From NCBI GenBank assembly GCA_002338125.1, contig DDHN01000003.1, forward strand, positions 38,996 to 50,429: DNA of 11,434 bases, given 5' to 3'. This document shows positions 1 through 6,106 of the stretch, piece by piece. The DNA is from Patescibacteria group bacterium UBA1875 (GTDB taxonomy: Bacteria > Patescibacteriota > CPR2 > UBA1875). The notes beneath the pieces were generated by a model, which saw nothing but the letters and a program-made list of their open reading frames with translations, searched no databases and had not been told where the DNA came from. The position numbers and the translations under genes are program-made. Each line of letters starts with the position of its first letter. Positions within the stretch are counted from its first letter, which is position 1.

Positions 1-1889
1 CGTGAAAAAAGCTCAAAGGGTTGCCCTTTTTCATCTTCATTAATAGTCACATAAAGCTTGCCGCAGCCCGTCATCATCTGGATTGTCCTACCGATCATCA
101 TCTTTGGTCTTTTTCTCATGCTAGGCTTACATTCAAGCTCTTTAAGAGTGCCGTTAATTGTTTGGTCTTTCTTATTCACTTTACCTATATTTAAAACCTG
201 CTCCTCCCTAGAACCATCACGATAGATTGTGACCCCCTTACAACCAAGTTGATAGGCCAAACTGTATACTCGACGAACATCGTCTTCACTGGCTGAATTA
301 GAAAAATTCACTGTTTTACTTACGGCATTATCGGTATATTTTTGAAAAGCAGCCTGCATTTTAATATGCCACTCGGGAGTCACCTGATGGGCAACAACAA
401 AAACCTCTTTTACTTCTTCTGGAATTTCATCGATACCGGTAAGATCTCCTTGGGTTGCAATTTTTTTCATTAATGCCTCCGAATAAAAACCTTGCTCCTT
501 GGCAATTTTCAAAAACACAGGGGTTGTAATCACCAGCTCATCCTTGTCCATAACATTTTTTATAAAACTAACGGCAAATAGCGGTTCTACTCCCGATGAA
601 GCATCGGCAATCATTGATATTGTTCCAGTAGGAGCGATGGTTGTAATGGTGGCATTTCGCATTTTTTTACCAATTTTCGCAAAGACACTTTTGTCCCAAT
701 TAGGAAAAGTACCTCTCTCTTTAGCCAACTCCTCACTCATCTTATGGCCGGTTTCTTTTATAAATTTCATTACTTTTTCGGCTGTATCTGTGCCTTCTTT
801 TGAATTATATTTTATCTTCATGAGCGCCAACATATCGGCAAAACCCATAACTCCTAACCCAATCTTACGATTAGAACGCGTAACTCTATCTATCTCCTCA
901 ATTGGATACTTGTTAACCTCTATCACATCATCTAGGAAGCGAACTGACGTCCTAACGACTTTTTCTAAACGATCAAAATCTACTTCACCCTCTTTAACAA
1001 AATTGGCGAGATTTATAGAGCCAAGGTTACATGATTCATACGGTAACAATGGTTGCTCTCCACATGGATTTGTACTTTCGATTTCCCCAATCTCAGGAGT
1101 CGGATTGTCATCATTCATGCGGTCAATGAAGATAATTCCCGGCTCACCATTTTTATGAGCCTGTTTAACAATTTTGTCGAATACCTTTTTTGCGTTAAGA
1201 GTACCCCATTTTGCACCATCTTTTGGGTTAATAAGATCATAGTCTTCACCTTTTTTTAGTGCCTCCATAAATTTGTCAGTAATCGCCACTGAAATATTAA
1301 AGTTATTTAATTTGTCATTCTCTTCCTTGGCTACAATGAAATTCAAGATATCTGGATGATCAACTCTGAGTATCCCCATATTCGCACCACGGCGCTTTCC
1401 TCCCTGCTTTACAGTTTCGGTAGCGGCATCAAACGCCGTCATAAAAGAAATCGGACCAGACGAGACACCTTGTGTTTTTTTAACAATATCACCCGTAGGT
1501 CGAAGACGCGAAAAAGAAAACCCTGTACCACCACCACTCTTGTGTATCAAAGCTGTATTCTTAACACTTTCGAAAATACTCTCCATATTGTCATCTATTG
1601 GCAAGACAAAACAGGCTGAAAGCTGTCCTAACGGCATCCCAGCATTCATTAAGGTTGGGGAATTAGGTAAAAAATCGAGGGTCGCCATTATTTCATAAAA
1701 TTGTTTAGCGGCTTTTTGAACTCCTGGACCCTTGTGATAATTCTTCTCGGCTCCGGCTACATGTTCTGCGACTCTTTGAAATAACTCCTCAGGAGATTCG
1801 ATAACGTTTCCTTTCTCATCTTTTTTCAAATAACGTCTTTCAAGCACTTCTCGCGATGCCTCTGATAGTTTGATTTTTTTTCGATCCAT
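1..1889 (-). CDS. nrdJ: Adenosylcobalamin-dependent (class II) ribonucleoside-diphosphate reductase, 3' end cut by window edge
   Basis: Reduces ribonucleotides to deoxyribonucleotides using a coenzyme B12-generated thiyl radical, in the cytoplasm and independent of oxygen. I translated 629 residues from ATG at 1889 with no stop before the window edge. The active-site loop NPCGE lies at residues 274-278, with Cys276 as expected thiyl radical site and Glu278 as general base. Cys287, 11 residues on, and Cys93 (in SACFVLP) are the likely redox pair. A second loop, PTGTISMIADASSG, lies at 420-433. Residues from about 607 (TGCGKLYVTINEDE) match the C-terminal domain typical of B12-dependent NrdJ; the final redox cysteines would lie outside the window. 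No N-terminal ATP-cone is seen, so dATP overall inhibition through such a cone is not evident. It starts 12 nt after nrdR behind a strong AAGGAGGT ribosome site overlapping the nrdR end, so the two form an operon. Confidence 0.95.
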   Translation of the reverse strand, partial: MDRKKIKLSEASREVLERRYLKKDEKGNVIESPEELFQRVAEHVAGAEKNYHKGPGVQKAAKQFYEIMATLDFLPNSPTLMNAGMPLGQLSACFVLPIDDNMESIFESVKNTALIHKSGGGTGFSFSRLRPTGDIVKKTQGVSSGPISFMTAFDAATETVKQGGKRRGANMGILRVDHPDILNFIVAKEENDKLNNFNISVAITDKFMEALKKGEDYDLINPKDGAKWGTLNAKKVFDKIVKQAHKNGEPGIIFIDRMNDDNPTPEIGEIESTNPCGEQPLLPYESCNLGSINLANFVKEGEVDFDRLEKVVRTSVRFLDDVIEVNKYPIEEIDRVTRSNRKIGLGVMGFADMLALMKIKYNSKEGTDTAEKVMKFIKETGHKMSEELAKERGTFPNWDKSVFAKIGKKMRNATITTIAPTGTISMIADASSGVEPLFAVSFIKNVMDKDELVITTPVFLKIAKEQGFYSEALMKKIATQGDLTGIDEIPEEVKEVFVVAHQVTPEWHIKMQAAFQKYTDNAVSKTVNFSNSASEDDVRRVYSLAYQLGCKGVTIYRDGSREEQVLNIGKVNKKDQTINGTLKELECKPSMRKRPKMMIGRTIQMMTGCGKLYVTINEDEKGQPFELFS

Positions 1890-1901
1890 ACGAACCTCCT
1901 T

Positions 1902-2384
1902 TTAAATAGTTTTATTTCGACAGTATTTTTTTGTATCCCTACTAACTTCCTCAGCTTCTTTTTTGAAGGACTCTGCATCAGAGAAAGACTTATAAACGCT
2001 GGCAAAGCGTAGATAAGCAACATCATCGATGCATTTCAATTCTTCCATCACAATATCACCAATAATTGAACTTTCGATCTCATTACTACCGAGTAAATGT
2101 ATTTTTTTGTCTATACCTGAAACTATTTTTTCGACTTCTTCCTGAGTCATATTTCTTTTTTCAAAAGCCTTCATTATTCCAACAGCAATTTTTGATCGAC
2201 TATATGACTCTTTGCTACCACTTCTTTTGACTACTAAAAGGCCTGGATTTTCAATCCGTTCATAAGTCGTAAAACGATATTCACAGGTAAGGCATTGTCG
2301 TCTCCGCCGTATAGCAGAACCACTATCCAAATCCCTACTTTCGTTGACTTTTAGCTCCTCAGAGCCACAATGAGGACAAATCAT
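1902..2384 (-). CDS. nrdR: Transcriptional repressor NrdR (zinc ribbon plus ATP-cone)
   Basis: Nucleotide-sensing repressor of ribonucleotide reductase genes. At 160 aa it has family length. An N-terminal zinc ribbon uses Cys3/Cys6 (CPHC) and Cys31/Cys34 (CLTC), followed by the RRRRQ basic stretch and the FTTYER motif at 38-43. Residues about 49-139 form the ATP-cone that binds ATP/dATP (VVKRSGSKESYSRSKI and following). The C-terminus is a charged tail. It is the first gene of a nrdR-nrdJ operon, so it probably controls its own transcription together with the reductase. A promoter with a candidate NrdR box lies just upstream (2425-2454). The ATG is preceded closely by GGGG runs rather than a textbook ribosome site, so translation may be modest. 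Confidence 0.97.
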   Translation of the reverse strand: MICPHCGSEELKVNESRDLDSGSAIRRRRQCLTCEYRFTTYERIENPGLLVVKRSGSKESYSRSKIAVGIMKAFEKRNMTQEEVEKIVSGIDKKIHLLGSNEIESSIIGDIVMEELKCIDDVAYLRFASVYKSFSDAESFKKEAEEVSRDTKKYCRNKTI

Positions 2385-2400
2385 ACCCCTGTACCCCTAA

Positions 2401-2416
2401 TATAGTTATTTAGTGT
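2401..2416 (-). promoter_or_regulatory. Candidate second NrdR half-box
   Basis: On the minus strand this reads ACACTAAATAACTATA. The first six bases match the NrdR box consensus (acaCwAtATaTwGtgt) exactly, but the other half is poor, giving about 9 of 16 matches. It lies downstream of the predicted -10, 34 bp from the better box at 2435-2450. Known NrdR box pairs sit about 31-32 bp apart, so this is weak evidence. Confidence 0.25.
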
Positions 2417-2424
2417 ATGTATTT

Positions 2425-2454
2425 AGTATATGCCACCATATATATAGCAATCAA
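2425..2454 (-). promoter_or_regulatory. Predicted sigma-70-type promoter of nrdR-nrdJ
   Basis: On the minus strand, -35 TTGATT (2454-2449), an 18-nt spacer and -10 TATACT (2430-2425). The predicted start is about 35 nt upstream of the nrdR ATG. It lies downstream of the ftsZ terminator, consistent with nrdR-nrdJ being a separate unit. The candidate NrdR box fills the spacer, so a bound repressor would block polymerase. Confidence 0.55.
2435..2450 (-). promoter_or_regulatory. Candidate NrdR box in the nrdR-nrdJ promoter
   Basis: The plus strand reads ACCATATATATAGCAA, matching 11 of 16 positions of the NrdR consensus acaCwAtATaTwGtgt, with a perfect TATATATAG core. It sits between the predicted -35 and -10 of an operon that itself encodes NrdR and a ribonucleotide reductase, which is the usual place for this operator. 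The AT-rich setting makes a chance match possible. Confidence 0.4.
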
Positions 2455-2462
2455 TGATATAG

Positions 2463-2471
2463 TTATCCACA
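2463..2471 (+). promoter_or_regulatory. Perfect DnaA box upstream of the nrdR-nrdJ promoter
   Basis: TTATCCACA, identical to the strong bacterial DnaA box. It ends 8 bp upstream of the predicted -35 of nrdR. In E. coli the nrdAB promoter is controlled by DnaA bound to boxes just upstream; a similar role here is an inference. Confidence 0.55.
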
Positions 2472-2481
2472 GAATATAACA

Positions 2482-2514
2482 AAAAATAGGTGACTGAATA
2501 AGCCACCTATTTTT
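2482..2514 (-). terminator. Rho-independent terminator after ftsZ
   Basis: A perfect 11-bp inverted repeat: AAAAATAGGTG (2482-2492), 11-nt loop, CACCTATTTTT (2504-2514). On the minus strand it lies 13 nt past the ftsZ stop and ends in a U-run, so it should terminate ftsZ transcription before nrdR. Confidence 0.8.
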
Positions 2515-2527
2515 GATGCTTAGCTGT

Positions 2528-3631
2528 TTATTCCATTCTTTTTCTGATAAAAGCTGGAATTTCTAGGTCATCCAGCGAATCCTCTTTGCTGTCATCAACA
2601 GAAGTAGTTGTAAAATCATCATTCTCATCTTCATCATCAAGATCAGCACCAAATTTATGTTCAACTTGTTCGTTTTTATCGCCAGCAAAACCGGTAGCAA
2701 TAACTGTGATACGAATTTCATTAGATAAACCTTCATCAATCACAGAACCGAAAATAATATTCGCATCAGGCGAAGCAGCCTGAGTTATAACCTTAGCAGC
2801 TTCATCTATTTCAAACATTCCAAGGTCTGGACCGCCGGTAACATTAAAGAGAACACCTTTTGCACCATTGATTGAAAGTTCCAATAGAGGCGAATTAATT
2901 GCCTGTTTTGCAGCATCAACAGCCCTGTTGTCACCGCTACCTTTACCGATTCCCATAAGGGCAGAACCGGCATTAGCCATAATGGTTTTAACATCAGCAA
3001 AGTCTACATTAATAAGGCCATGAACGGTGATCAAATCAGCAATTGATTGAATGCCTTGACGAAGAACATCATCTACAATACCAAACGCTTCAAGTAATGA
3101 AGTTTTTCGATCAATTATTTGGAGTAGGCGATCATTAGGGATAGTTATCAAGGTATCGACCTTGTCGTGGAGTAAATCTAAGCCTTCGTCAGCAACTCGA
3201 CGTCGACGCTCGCCTTCGAAAGCAAACGGTTTAGTTATAACACCAACAGTTAATGCACCCACCTCTTTTGCGATCTGGGCAACAACAGAACTTCCTTTGG
3301 TGCCAGTGCCACCACCCATACCACAGGTTACAAAAACCATGTCAGCTCCTTTAAGAGCTTCTTTTATTAATTCTGCGTCTTCCTCAGCGGCTTTAAGGCC
3401 GACTTCCGGGTCAGCTCCTGCTCCTAGCCCTCGAGTGATGTTTTTCCCAATATGAACTTTTTTTGGAGCTTTTGAGTTATGAAGTGCTTGTGCATCAGTG
3501 TTAATCGCAATAAACTCAACACCACGAACACCGGTAGCAATCATCCTGTTTAGAACAGAATTACCAGAACCCCCAATTCCCACAACCTTAATGCGGGCAA
3601 AAGTTTCCATTTCGGGTTTTATCTCGGCCAT
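2528..3631 (-). CDS. ftsZ: Cell division protein FtsZ
   Basis: Tubulin-like GTPase that polymerises into the cytokinetic ring. It is 367 aa, normal for the family. The GTPase domain opens with VVGIGGSGNSVLNRM (16-30). The tubulin signature is at 106-111 (GGGTGT), and the T7 synergy loop NVDFADV with catalytic Asp210 and Asp213 is at 208-214. An acidic, Asp/Glu-rich linker (about 325-352) leads to the conserved C-terminal peptide IPAFIRKR (358-365) that binds FtsA. One oddity: after GGGTGT the usual Gly-Ala-Ala/Ser-Pro is replaced by Lys-Gly-Ser-Ser. The ATG at 3631 has AAGGAG 5 nt upstream. It follows ftsA, the classical order, but with a 271-bp AT-rich gap that holds its own promoter. Confidence 0.98.
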   Translation of the reverse strand: MAEIKPEMETFARIKVVGIGGSGNSVLNRMIATGVRGVEFIAINTDAQALHNSKAPKKVHIGKNITRGLGAGADPEVGLKAAEEDAELIKEALKGADMVFVTCGMGGGTGTKGSSVVAQIAKEVGALTVGVITKPFAFEGERRRRVADEGLDLLHDKVDTLITIPNDRLLQIIDRKTSLLEAFGIVDDVLRQGIQSIADLITVHGLINVDFADVKTIMANAGSALMGIGKGSGDNRAVDAAKQAINSPLLELSINGAKGVLFNVTGGPDLGMFEIDEAAKVITQAASPDANIIFGSVIDEGLSNEIRITVIATGFAGDKNEQVEHKFGADLDDEDENDDFTTTSVDDSKEDSLDDLEIPAFIRKRME

Positions 3632-3723
3632 AAATTCTCCTTACCTACGCAAATTCTTTACTTTTTAAAAATAGAAAGTAAGATTTTACATTATTTTTTA
3701 AAAATCCAATGAACTTATACCTA

Positions 3724-3752
3724 ATTGTATATATATATTGTTCGAAAGTAAA
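3724..3752 (-). promoter_or_regulatory. Predicted promoter of ftsZ
   Basis: On the minus strand, -35 TTTACT (3752-3747), a 17-nt spacer and -10 TACAAT (3729-3724). It gives a leader of about 85 nt to the ftsZ ATG. The gap is very AT-rich, so other promoter-like hexamers exist; this pair has the best spacing. No clear terminator follows ftsA, so read-through from ftsA may also contribute. Confidence 0.45.
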
Positions 3753-3781
3753 CAATATTTTTTATGTAACAAATTATTGTT
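3735..3781. repeat. Inverted repeats at the ftsZ promoter (possible operator)
   Basis: ATATTGTT (3735-3742) and AACAATAT (3751-3758) form a perfect 8-bp inverted repeat with an 8-nt spacer. The right arm is complementary again to TATTGTT at 3775-3781. ATTGTTC occurs directly repeated at 3737-3743 and 3776-3782. The first repeat overlaps the spacer and -35 of the predicted ftsZ promoter, so a regulator binding here would affect ftsZ. Confidence 0.4.
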
Positions 3782-3815
3782 CATTTTTAGTATAAATAAC
3801 TGAAATTATTAATAC

Positions 3816-3824
3816 TTATCCACA
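3816..3824 (+). promoter_or_regulatory. Perfect DnaA box between ftsA and ftsZ
   Basis: TTATCCACA, the second perfect DnaA box in the window, in the same orientation as the one at 2463-2471. It lies 63 bp upstream of the predicted ftsZ -35. The rest of the gap 3632-3902 is AT-rich with no other perfect box, so regulation of ftsZ is likelier than an origin. Confidence 0.5.
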
Positions 3825-3902
3825 AGTTTAATAATAATTAATATCATTATATTTTTTAAATTACTAATATTTAGAACTAATCATTTATTCAAATAATCTT
3901 AA

Positions 3903-5141
3903 TTATGGTAAGAAAGTTTTGAAAATTTTCTTAGCAAATTCGGTTGGTTTTGATAATCCCTTGGCAACTGTAAAATGAGATTTGCTTGAAGTACATTCCT
4001 CATAATTATATAAAAGCAAACCAACAGCTGTACTTAATGCTGGGTCATAAACTTTATCGGTCATTCCAAAAAGATTATGAGGTTGACCGATTTGAGCCGG
4101 AAGTTTCATCACTTCTTTGGCCTTTTCCTCTATCCCGGGCATACGAGCAGTCCCACCAGTAACAATAACTCCGGCTGGTAAAAGAGCTTCTCTTTCGATG
4201 GCTTTTAGTTTGTCTCGTACCATTCTGAATATTTCCTCCACCCGTGCTTCAATTATTTCAGCTATATGACGAGTAGAAACAGTTCCCTCTTCCTTTATAT
4301 CGATCTCTGACAGGTCTATTTTTTGCTTTTCTGTTACTCCTTTTTTAGTGGCATAACCATATTTAACCTTTACTTTTTCAGCGACATCAATAGATGTTCT
4401 AAGGCCAATAGCGATATCGTTCGTAATATGAGCCCCGCCAATAGGAAGAACATCGGTATAGTAAATCTCCCCTTCTTCAAAAACACTAATCCCTGTTGTT
4501 TCGGCCCCAAAGTCAACTACAACGCAGCCCAAATCTTTCTGCCTCTTTTTGGCTACTGCCTTGGCAGTAGCCAAAGGTGAAACTATAATATCATCATCTT
4601 GGATTCCCGCTTGTGTTACAACTTTCTTGAGATTCTTCAAGGGTTGAATACCAACCGTAATTATATGTGTTTCGACTTCTAACCGAATACCAGACATACC
4701 TAATGGGTCTTTAATCCCCTCCTGATCATCAACCTTAAAAACCCTTGGGAATGAATGAAGTATATCCTTGTTGGGAGATATCTGGACTGCCTGTGCCGCA
4801 TCTTCTACTCTAATCACATCCTCAGGAGTAATTTGTTTGTCAGCTCGTCCAACAGCCACAACTCCTTGAGAATTAAGCGATGAAATCGAAGAACCGTTAA
4901 AATTTATCGAAGCTGAGGATATATCAACACCAGCCATCCGTTCGGCTATCTCAATTGACTCTGAAATCCCAGAAACCGTCTCTTCGATTTCGGATACTAT
5001 CCCCTTTTTAAGACCGGTCATATTAGAACTGCCAACGCCAATAACTGAAAGATGTTCGTCTTCCTCTAATTTAGCAACTACTGTTACTATTTTTGATGAA
5101 CCGATGTCCAGTCCTACAAATATTTCTTCTTTTTGAGGCAT
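3903..5141 (-). CDS. ftsA: Cell division protein FtsA
   Basis: Actin-like ATPase that tethers FtsZ filaments to the membrane and recruits later divisome proteins. It is 412 aa, the usual length. Phosphate-1 motif GLDIGSSK is at 10-17 and phosphate-2 motif VVVDFGAETTG at 207-217. The adenosine motif VIVTGGTARMPG is at 325-336. The FtsA-specific SHS2/1C subdomain spans about 86-162, including ETHIITVG (157-164). The last residues (about 396-412, LSKPTEFAKKIFKTFLP) form an amphipathic helix, the expected membrane-targeting sequence. The start ATG has no Shine-Dalgarno; the 16 bases before it are only A and T plus one G. The frame stays open upstream but offers no ATG, GTG or TTG, so this start is kept. 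It precedes ftsZ. Confidence 0.97.
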   Translation of the reverse strand: MPQKEEIFVGLDIGSSKIVTVVAKLEEDEHLSVIGVGSSNMTGLKKGIVSEIEETVSGISESIEIAERMAGVDISSASINFNGSSISSLNSQGVVAVGRADKQITPEDVIRVEDAAQAVQISPNKDILHSFPRVFKVDDQEGIKDPLGMSGIRLEVETHIITVGIQPLKNLKKVVTQAGIQDDDIIVSPLATAKAVAKKRQKDLGCVVVDFGAETTGISVFEEGEIYYTDVLPIGGAHITNDIAIGLRTSIDVAEKVKVKYGYATKKGVTEKQKIDLSEIDIKEEGTVSTRHIAEIIEARVEEIFRMVRDKLKAIEREALLPAGVIVTGGTARMPGIEEKAKEVMKLPAQIGQPHNLFGMTDKVYDPALSTAVGLLLYNYEECTSSKSHFTVAKGLSKPTEFAKKIFKTFLP

Positions 5142-5157
5142 AATAATTAAAATAATC

Positions 5158-5208
5158 AGAGCACCGAGACTAAAGACCAGGTACCCCCCTGATGCTCGTC
5201 TCTGTCTC
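5158..5208 (-). ncRNA. Structured 5' leader of ftsA, possible pseudoknot
   Basis: In the minus-strand RNA, elements occur in the order GAGAC (5202-5198), GAGCA (5197-5193), hairpin CAGG/CCTG (5191-5188 with 5181-5178), GTCTC (5170-5166), TGCTC (5163-5159). GAGAC can pair with GTCTC and GAGCA with TGCTC. That interleaving is an H-type pseudoknot or two alternative folds. It is followed by an unstructured A/U stretch up to the ftsA ATG. Confidence 0.35.
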
Positions 5209-5223
5209 TTAATCCTTGGATTT

Positions 5224-5229
5224 ATTATA
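5224..5229 (-). promoter_or_regulatory. Predicted -10 of the ftsA promoter
   Basis: TATAAT on the minus strand, between the upstream cassette's terminator (5264-5306) and ftsA. It would start transcription near 5217 and give a leader of about 75 nt. No good -35 is visible 16-18 nt upstream, so the promoter may rely on another factor. Confidence 0.4.
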
Positions 5230-5263
5230 TGAAAGAAGAGCTTAAAAGAAAAGAGGAATATAT

Positions 5264-5306
5264 AAAAAGGGCGGACCCTGAGGTTCTTTTGTTCCTCGGG
5301 TCCGCC
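5264..5306 (-). terminator. Strong rho-independent terminator after the two-gene cassette
   Basis: GGCGGACCC plus GAGG (5270-5283, one bulged base) pairs with CCTC plus GGGTCCGCC (5294-5306): 13 base pairs, mostly G-C, with a 10-nt loop. On the minus strand it is followed by a C then a five-T run (5268-5264). It lies 7 nt past the stop of the 82-aa gene and insulates ftsA from it. Confidence 0.9.
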
Positions 5307-5313
5307 AAATGTA

Positions 5314-5562
5314 TCAGAGCAGCTTGGCTATAACCATACCGACCGGAAGCATTGGATTAGCTTCCATCGGCTCATCGATGAATTCCTCATCAACCTCATA
5401 GCCAGCCAACCGACGGCACAGCTCGACATACTGTCGTAAGTCGTCCTTGTAGAGCTGGTAGACAATCCTCAGACCACCAACATCGTGTTCCAAGGCCATT
5501 GCCAGGTTAAGCTGACGCCCAATCTGAATGGCCTTATCTGCTTTTTCTAGATCGATTATCAC
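5314..5562 (-). CDS. Hypothetical protein, second gene of a two-gene cassette
   Basis: I do not recognise this family. The 82-aa product is soluble-looking and acidic, mostly helical by eye: MIIDLEKADKAIQIGRQ, then a helical stretch to about residue 53, then an acidic segment YEVDEEFIDEPMEAN (55-69) and a hydrophobic C-terminus (MLPVGMVIAKLL). There is no signal peptide or membrane segment. I chose GTG at 5562 because AGGAGG (5575-5570) lies 7 nt upstream; a GTG two codons earlier (5568) is only 1 nt from it. The gene starts 11 nt after the preceding membrane protein and is followed by a strong terminator. G+C in 5341-5520 is about 53% by hand count, against about 34-36% in sampled blocks of ftsA and map. 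It is the only gene here ending in TGA. Confidence 0.75.
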   Translation of the reverse strand: MIIDLEKADKAIQIGRQLNLAMALEHDVGGLRIVYQLYKDDLRQYVELCRRLAGYEVDEEFIDEPMEANPMLPVGMVIAKLL

Positions 5563-5573
5563 GTTCACCCCTC

Positions 5574-6017
5574 CTATTCCTCTTCTTCGATTTCATACTC
5601 ATATAGGATCTCGAAACGTAATCGATCTAACCCGCTACCAGGGAAGCCGTCAGTGTGTACTTCTGGAAGCGTAGTGTAGTTAGCAGCAAGTTCGAAAAAG
5701 CGATAATTTAACTTTTCGTAGGCCGAAGGGCCTAGTCTTCTTAAGGTCAGGTAATCGACATTTGTCATGGACATATCGATGTAGCTTGTTACCTCAACAA
5801 ACAGCTTGGCGAACTCTTTGCCATTTTCGCTGTTTATTGAGTCGATCTGTCTGACTTCACCACCCCACTTGGCAGTGAAGTAGCTTACAAACGGCCTTTT
5901 GTATTTGTCAAAAAGCCGCTCGATCTCTCTTGCCCGATGAAATTCGCTGACAACAAACACAAAAAACGGTAAAACGAAGATTACCAATATCCATCCGTAG
6001 GCCACAGGCCAATCCAT
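5574..6017 (-). CDS. Hypothetical membrane-anchored protein, first gene of a two-gene cassette
   Basis: Unrecognised family, 147 aa. A single transmembrane helix spans about residues 4-24, followed by HRAREIER, so the positive-inside rule puts the C-terminal 120 residues in the cytoplasm. This part is mixed alpha/beta-looking and contains KYKRPFVSYF (38-47), VDYLTLRRLGPSAYEKLNYR (87-106) and an acidic tail (YEYEIEEEE). No catalytic motif is evident. The ATG has GGGGG 8 nt upstream. It has its own promoter (6075-6106) with a palindrome at the predicted transcription start. G+C in 5641-5820 is about 44%, above the neighbours. The downstream 82-aa gene follows closely, and the pair probably works together; a membrane anchor with a soluble acidic partner is the only thing the sequence supports. 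Confidence 0.8.
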   Translation of the reverse strand: MDWPVAYGWILVIFVLPFFVFVVSEFHRAREIERLFDKYKRPFVSYFTAKWGGEVRQIDSINSENGKEFAKLFVEVTSYIDMSMTNVDYLTLRRLGPSAYEKLNYRFFELAANYTTLPEVHTDGFPGSGLDRLRFEILYEYEIEEEE

Positions 6018-6057
6018 CTCAAACGCCCCCTTATGCGTACGTCGGTTTCAAGGTTCG

Positions 6058-6073
6058 TGTCACTTTAATGACA
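6058..6073. repeat. Palindrome at the predicted transcription start of the cassette
   Basis: TGTCA (6058-6062), 6-nt spacer CTTTAA, TGACA (6069-6073). The predicted -10 on the minus strand lies immediately upstream, so the palindrome covers the transcription start, a usual position for a repressor operator. TTGACA in the -35 also contains TGACA, so a regulator could touch both. Confidence 0.4.
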
Positions 6074-6074
6074 G

Positions 6075-6106
6075 ATTATAGTAACAAGTGAGGATATATT
6101 TGTCAA
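6075..6106 (-). promoter_or_regulatory. Predicted promoter of the two-gene cassette
   Basis: Minus strand: consensus -35 TTGACA (6106-6101) and -10 TATAAT (6080-6075) with a long 20-nt spacer. TACTAT (6083-6078) would give a 17-nt spacer instead. The -35 directly abuts the map stop codon. It gives a leader of about 50 nt. Confidence 0.6.

Noticed and set aside
499..1158. Long plus-strand open frames opposite nrdJ, also at 1053-1259 and 1356-1619
   Set aside because: They lie antisense to a fully conserved nrdJ coding frame and their translations show no domain or sensible composition.
1..1889. UGA recoded as glycine, as in some CPR lineages
   Set aside because: No in-frame TGA seen in the 629 visible codons of nrdJ or in the other conserved genes, and one gene appears to end in TGA just before a terminator.
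3162..3455. Plus-strand open frames opposite ftsZ (also 2586-2783) and mtaB (10135-10341, 10730-10975)
   Set aside because: Shadows of conserved genes on the other strand, with no ribosome site of note.
3632..3902. AT-rich gap with a DnaA box considered as a replication origin
   Set aside because: Only one perfect DnaA box, no box cluster, no dnaA or dnaN nearby, and genes on both sides run the same way. Regulation of ftsZ explains it better.
5142..5270. Upstream extension of ftsA, since its frame stays open to about 5270
   Set aside because: No ATG, GTG or TTG occurs in that stretch, and FtsA homologues begin close to the ATG at 5141.
5563..5568. GTG at 5568 as start of the 82-aa gene
   Set aside because: Only 1 nt from AGGAGG; the GTG at 5562 has the proper 7-nt spacing.
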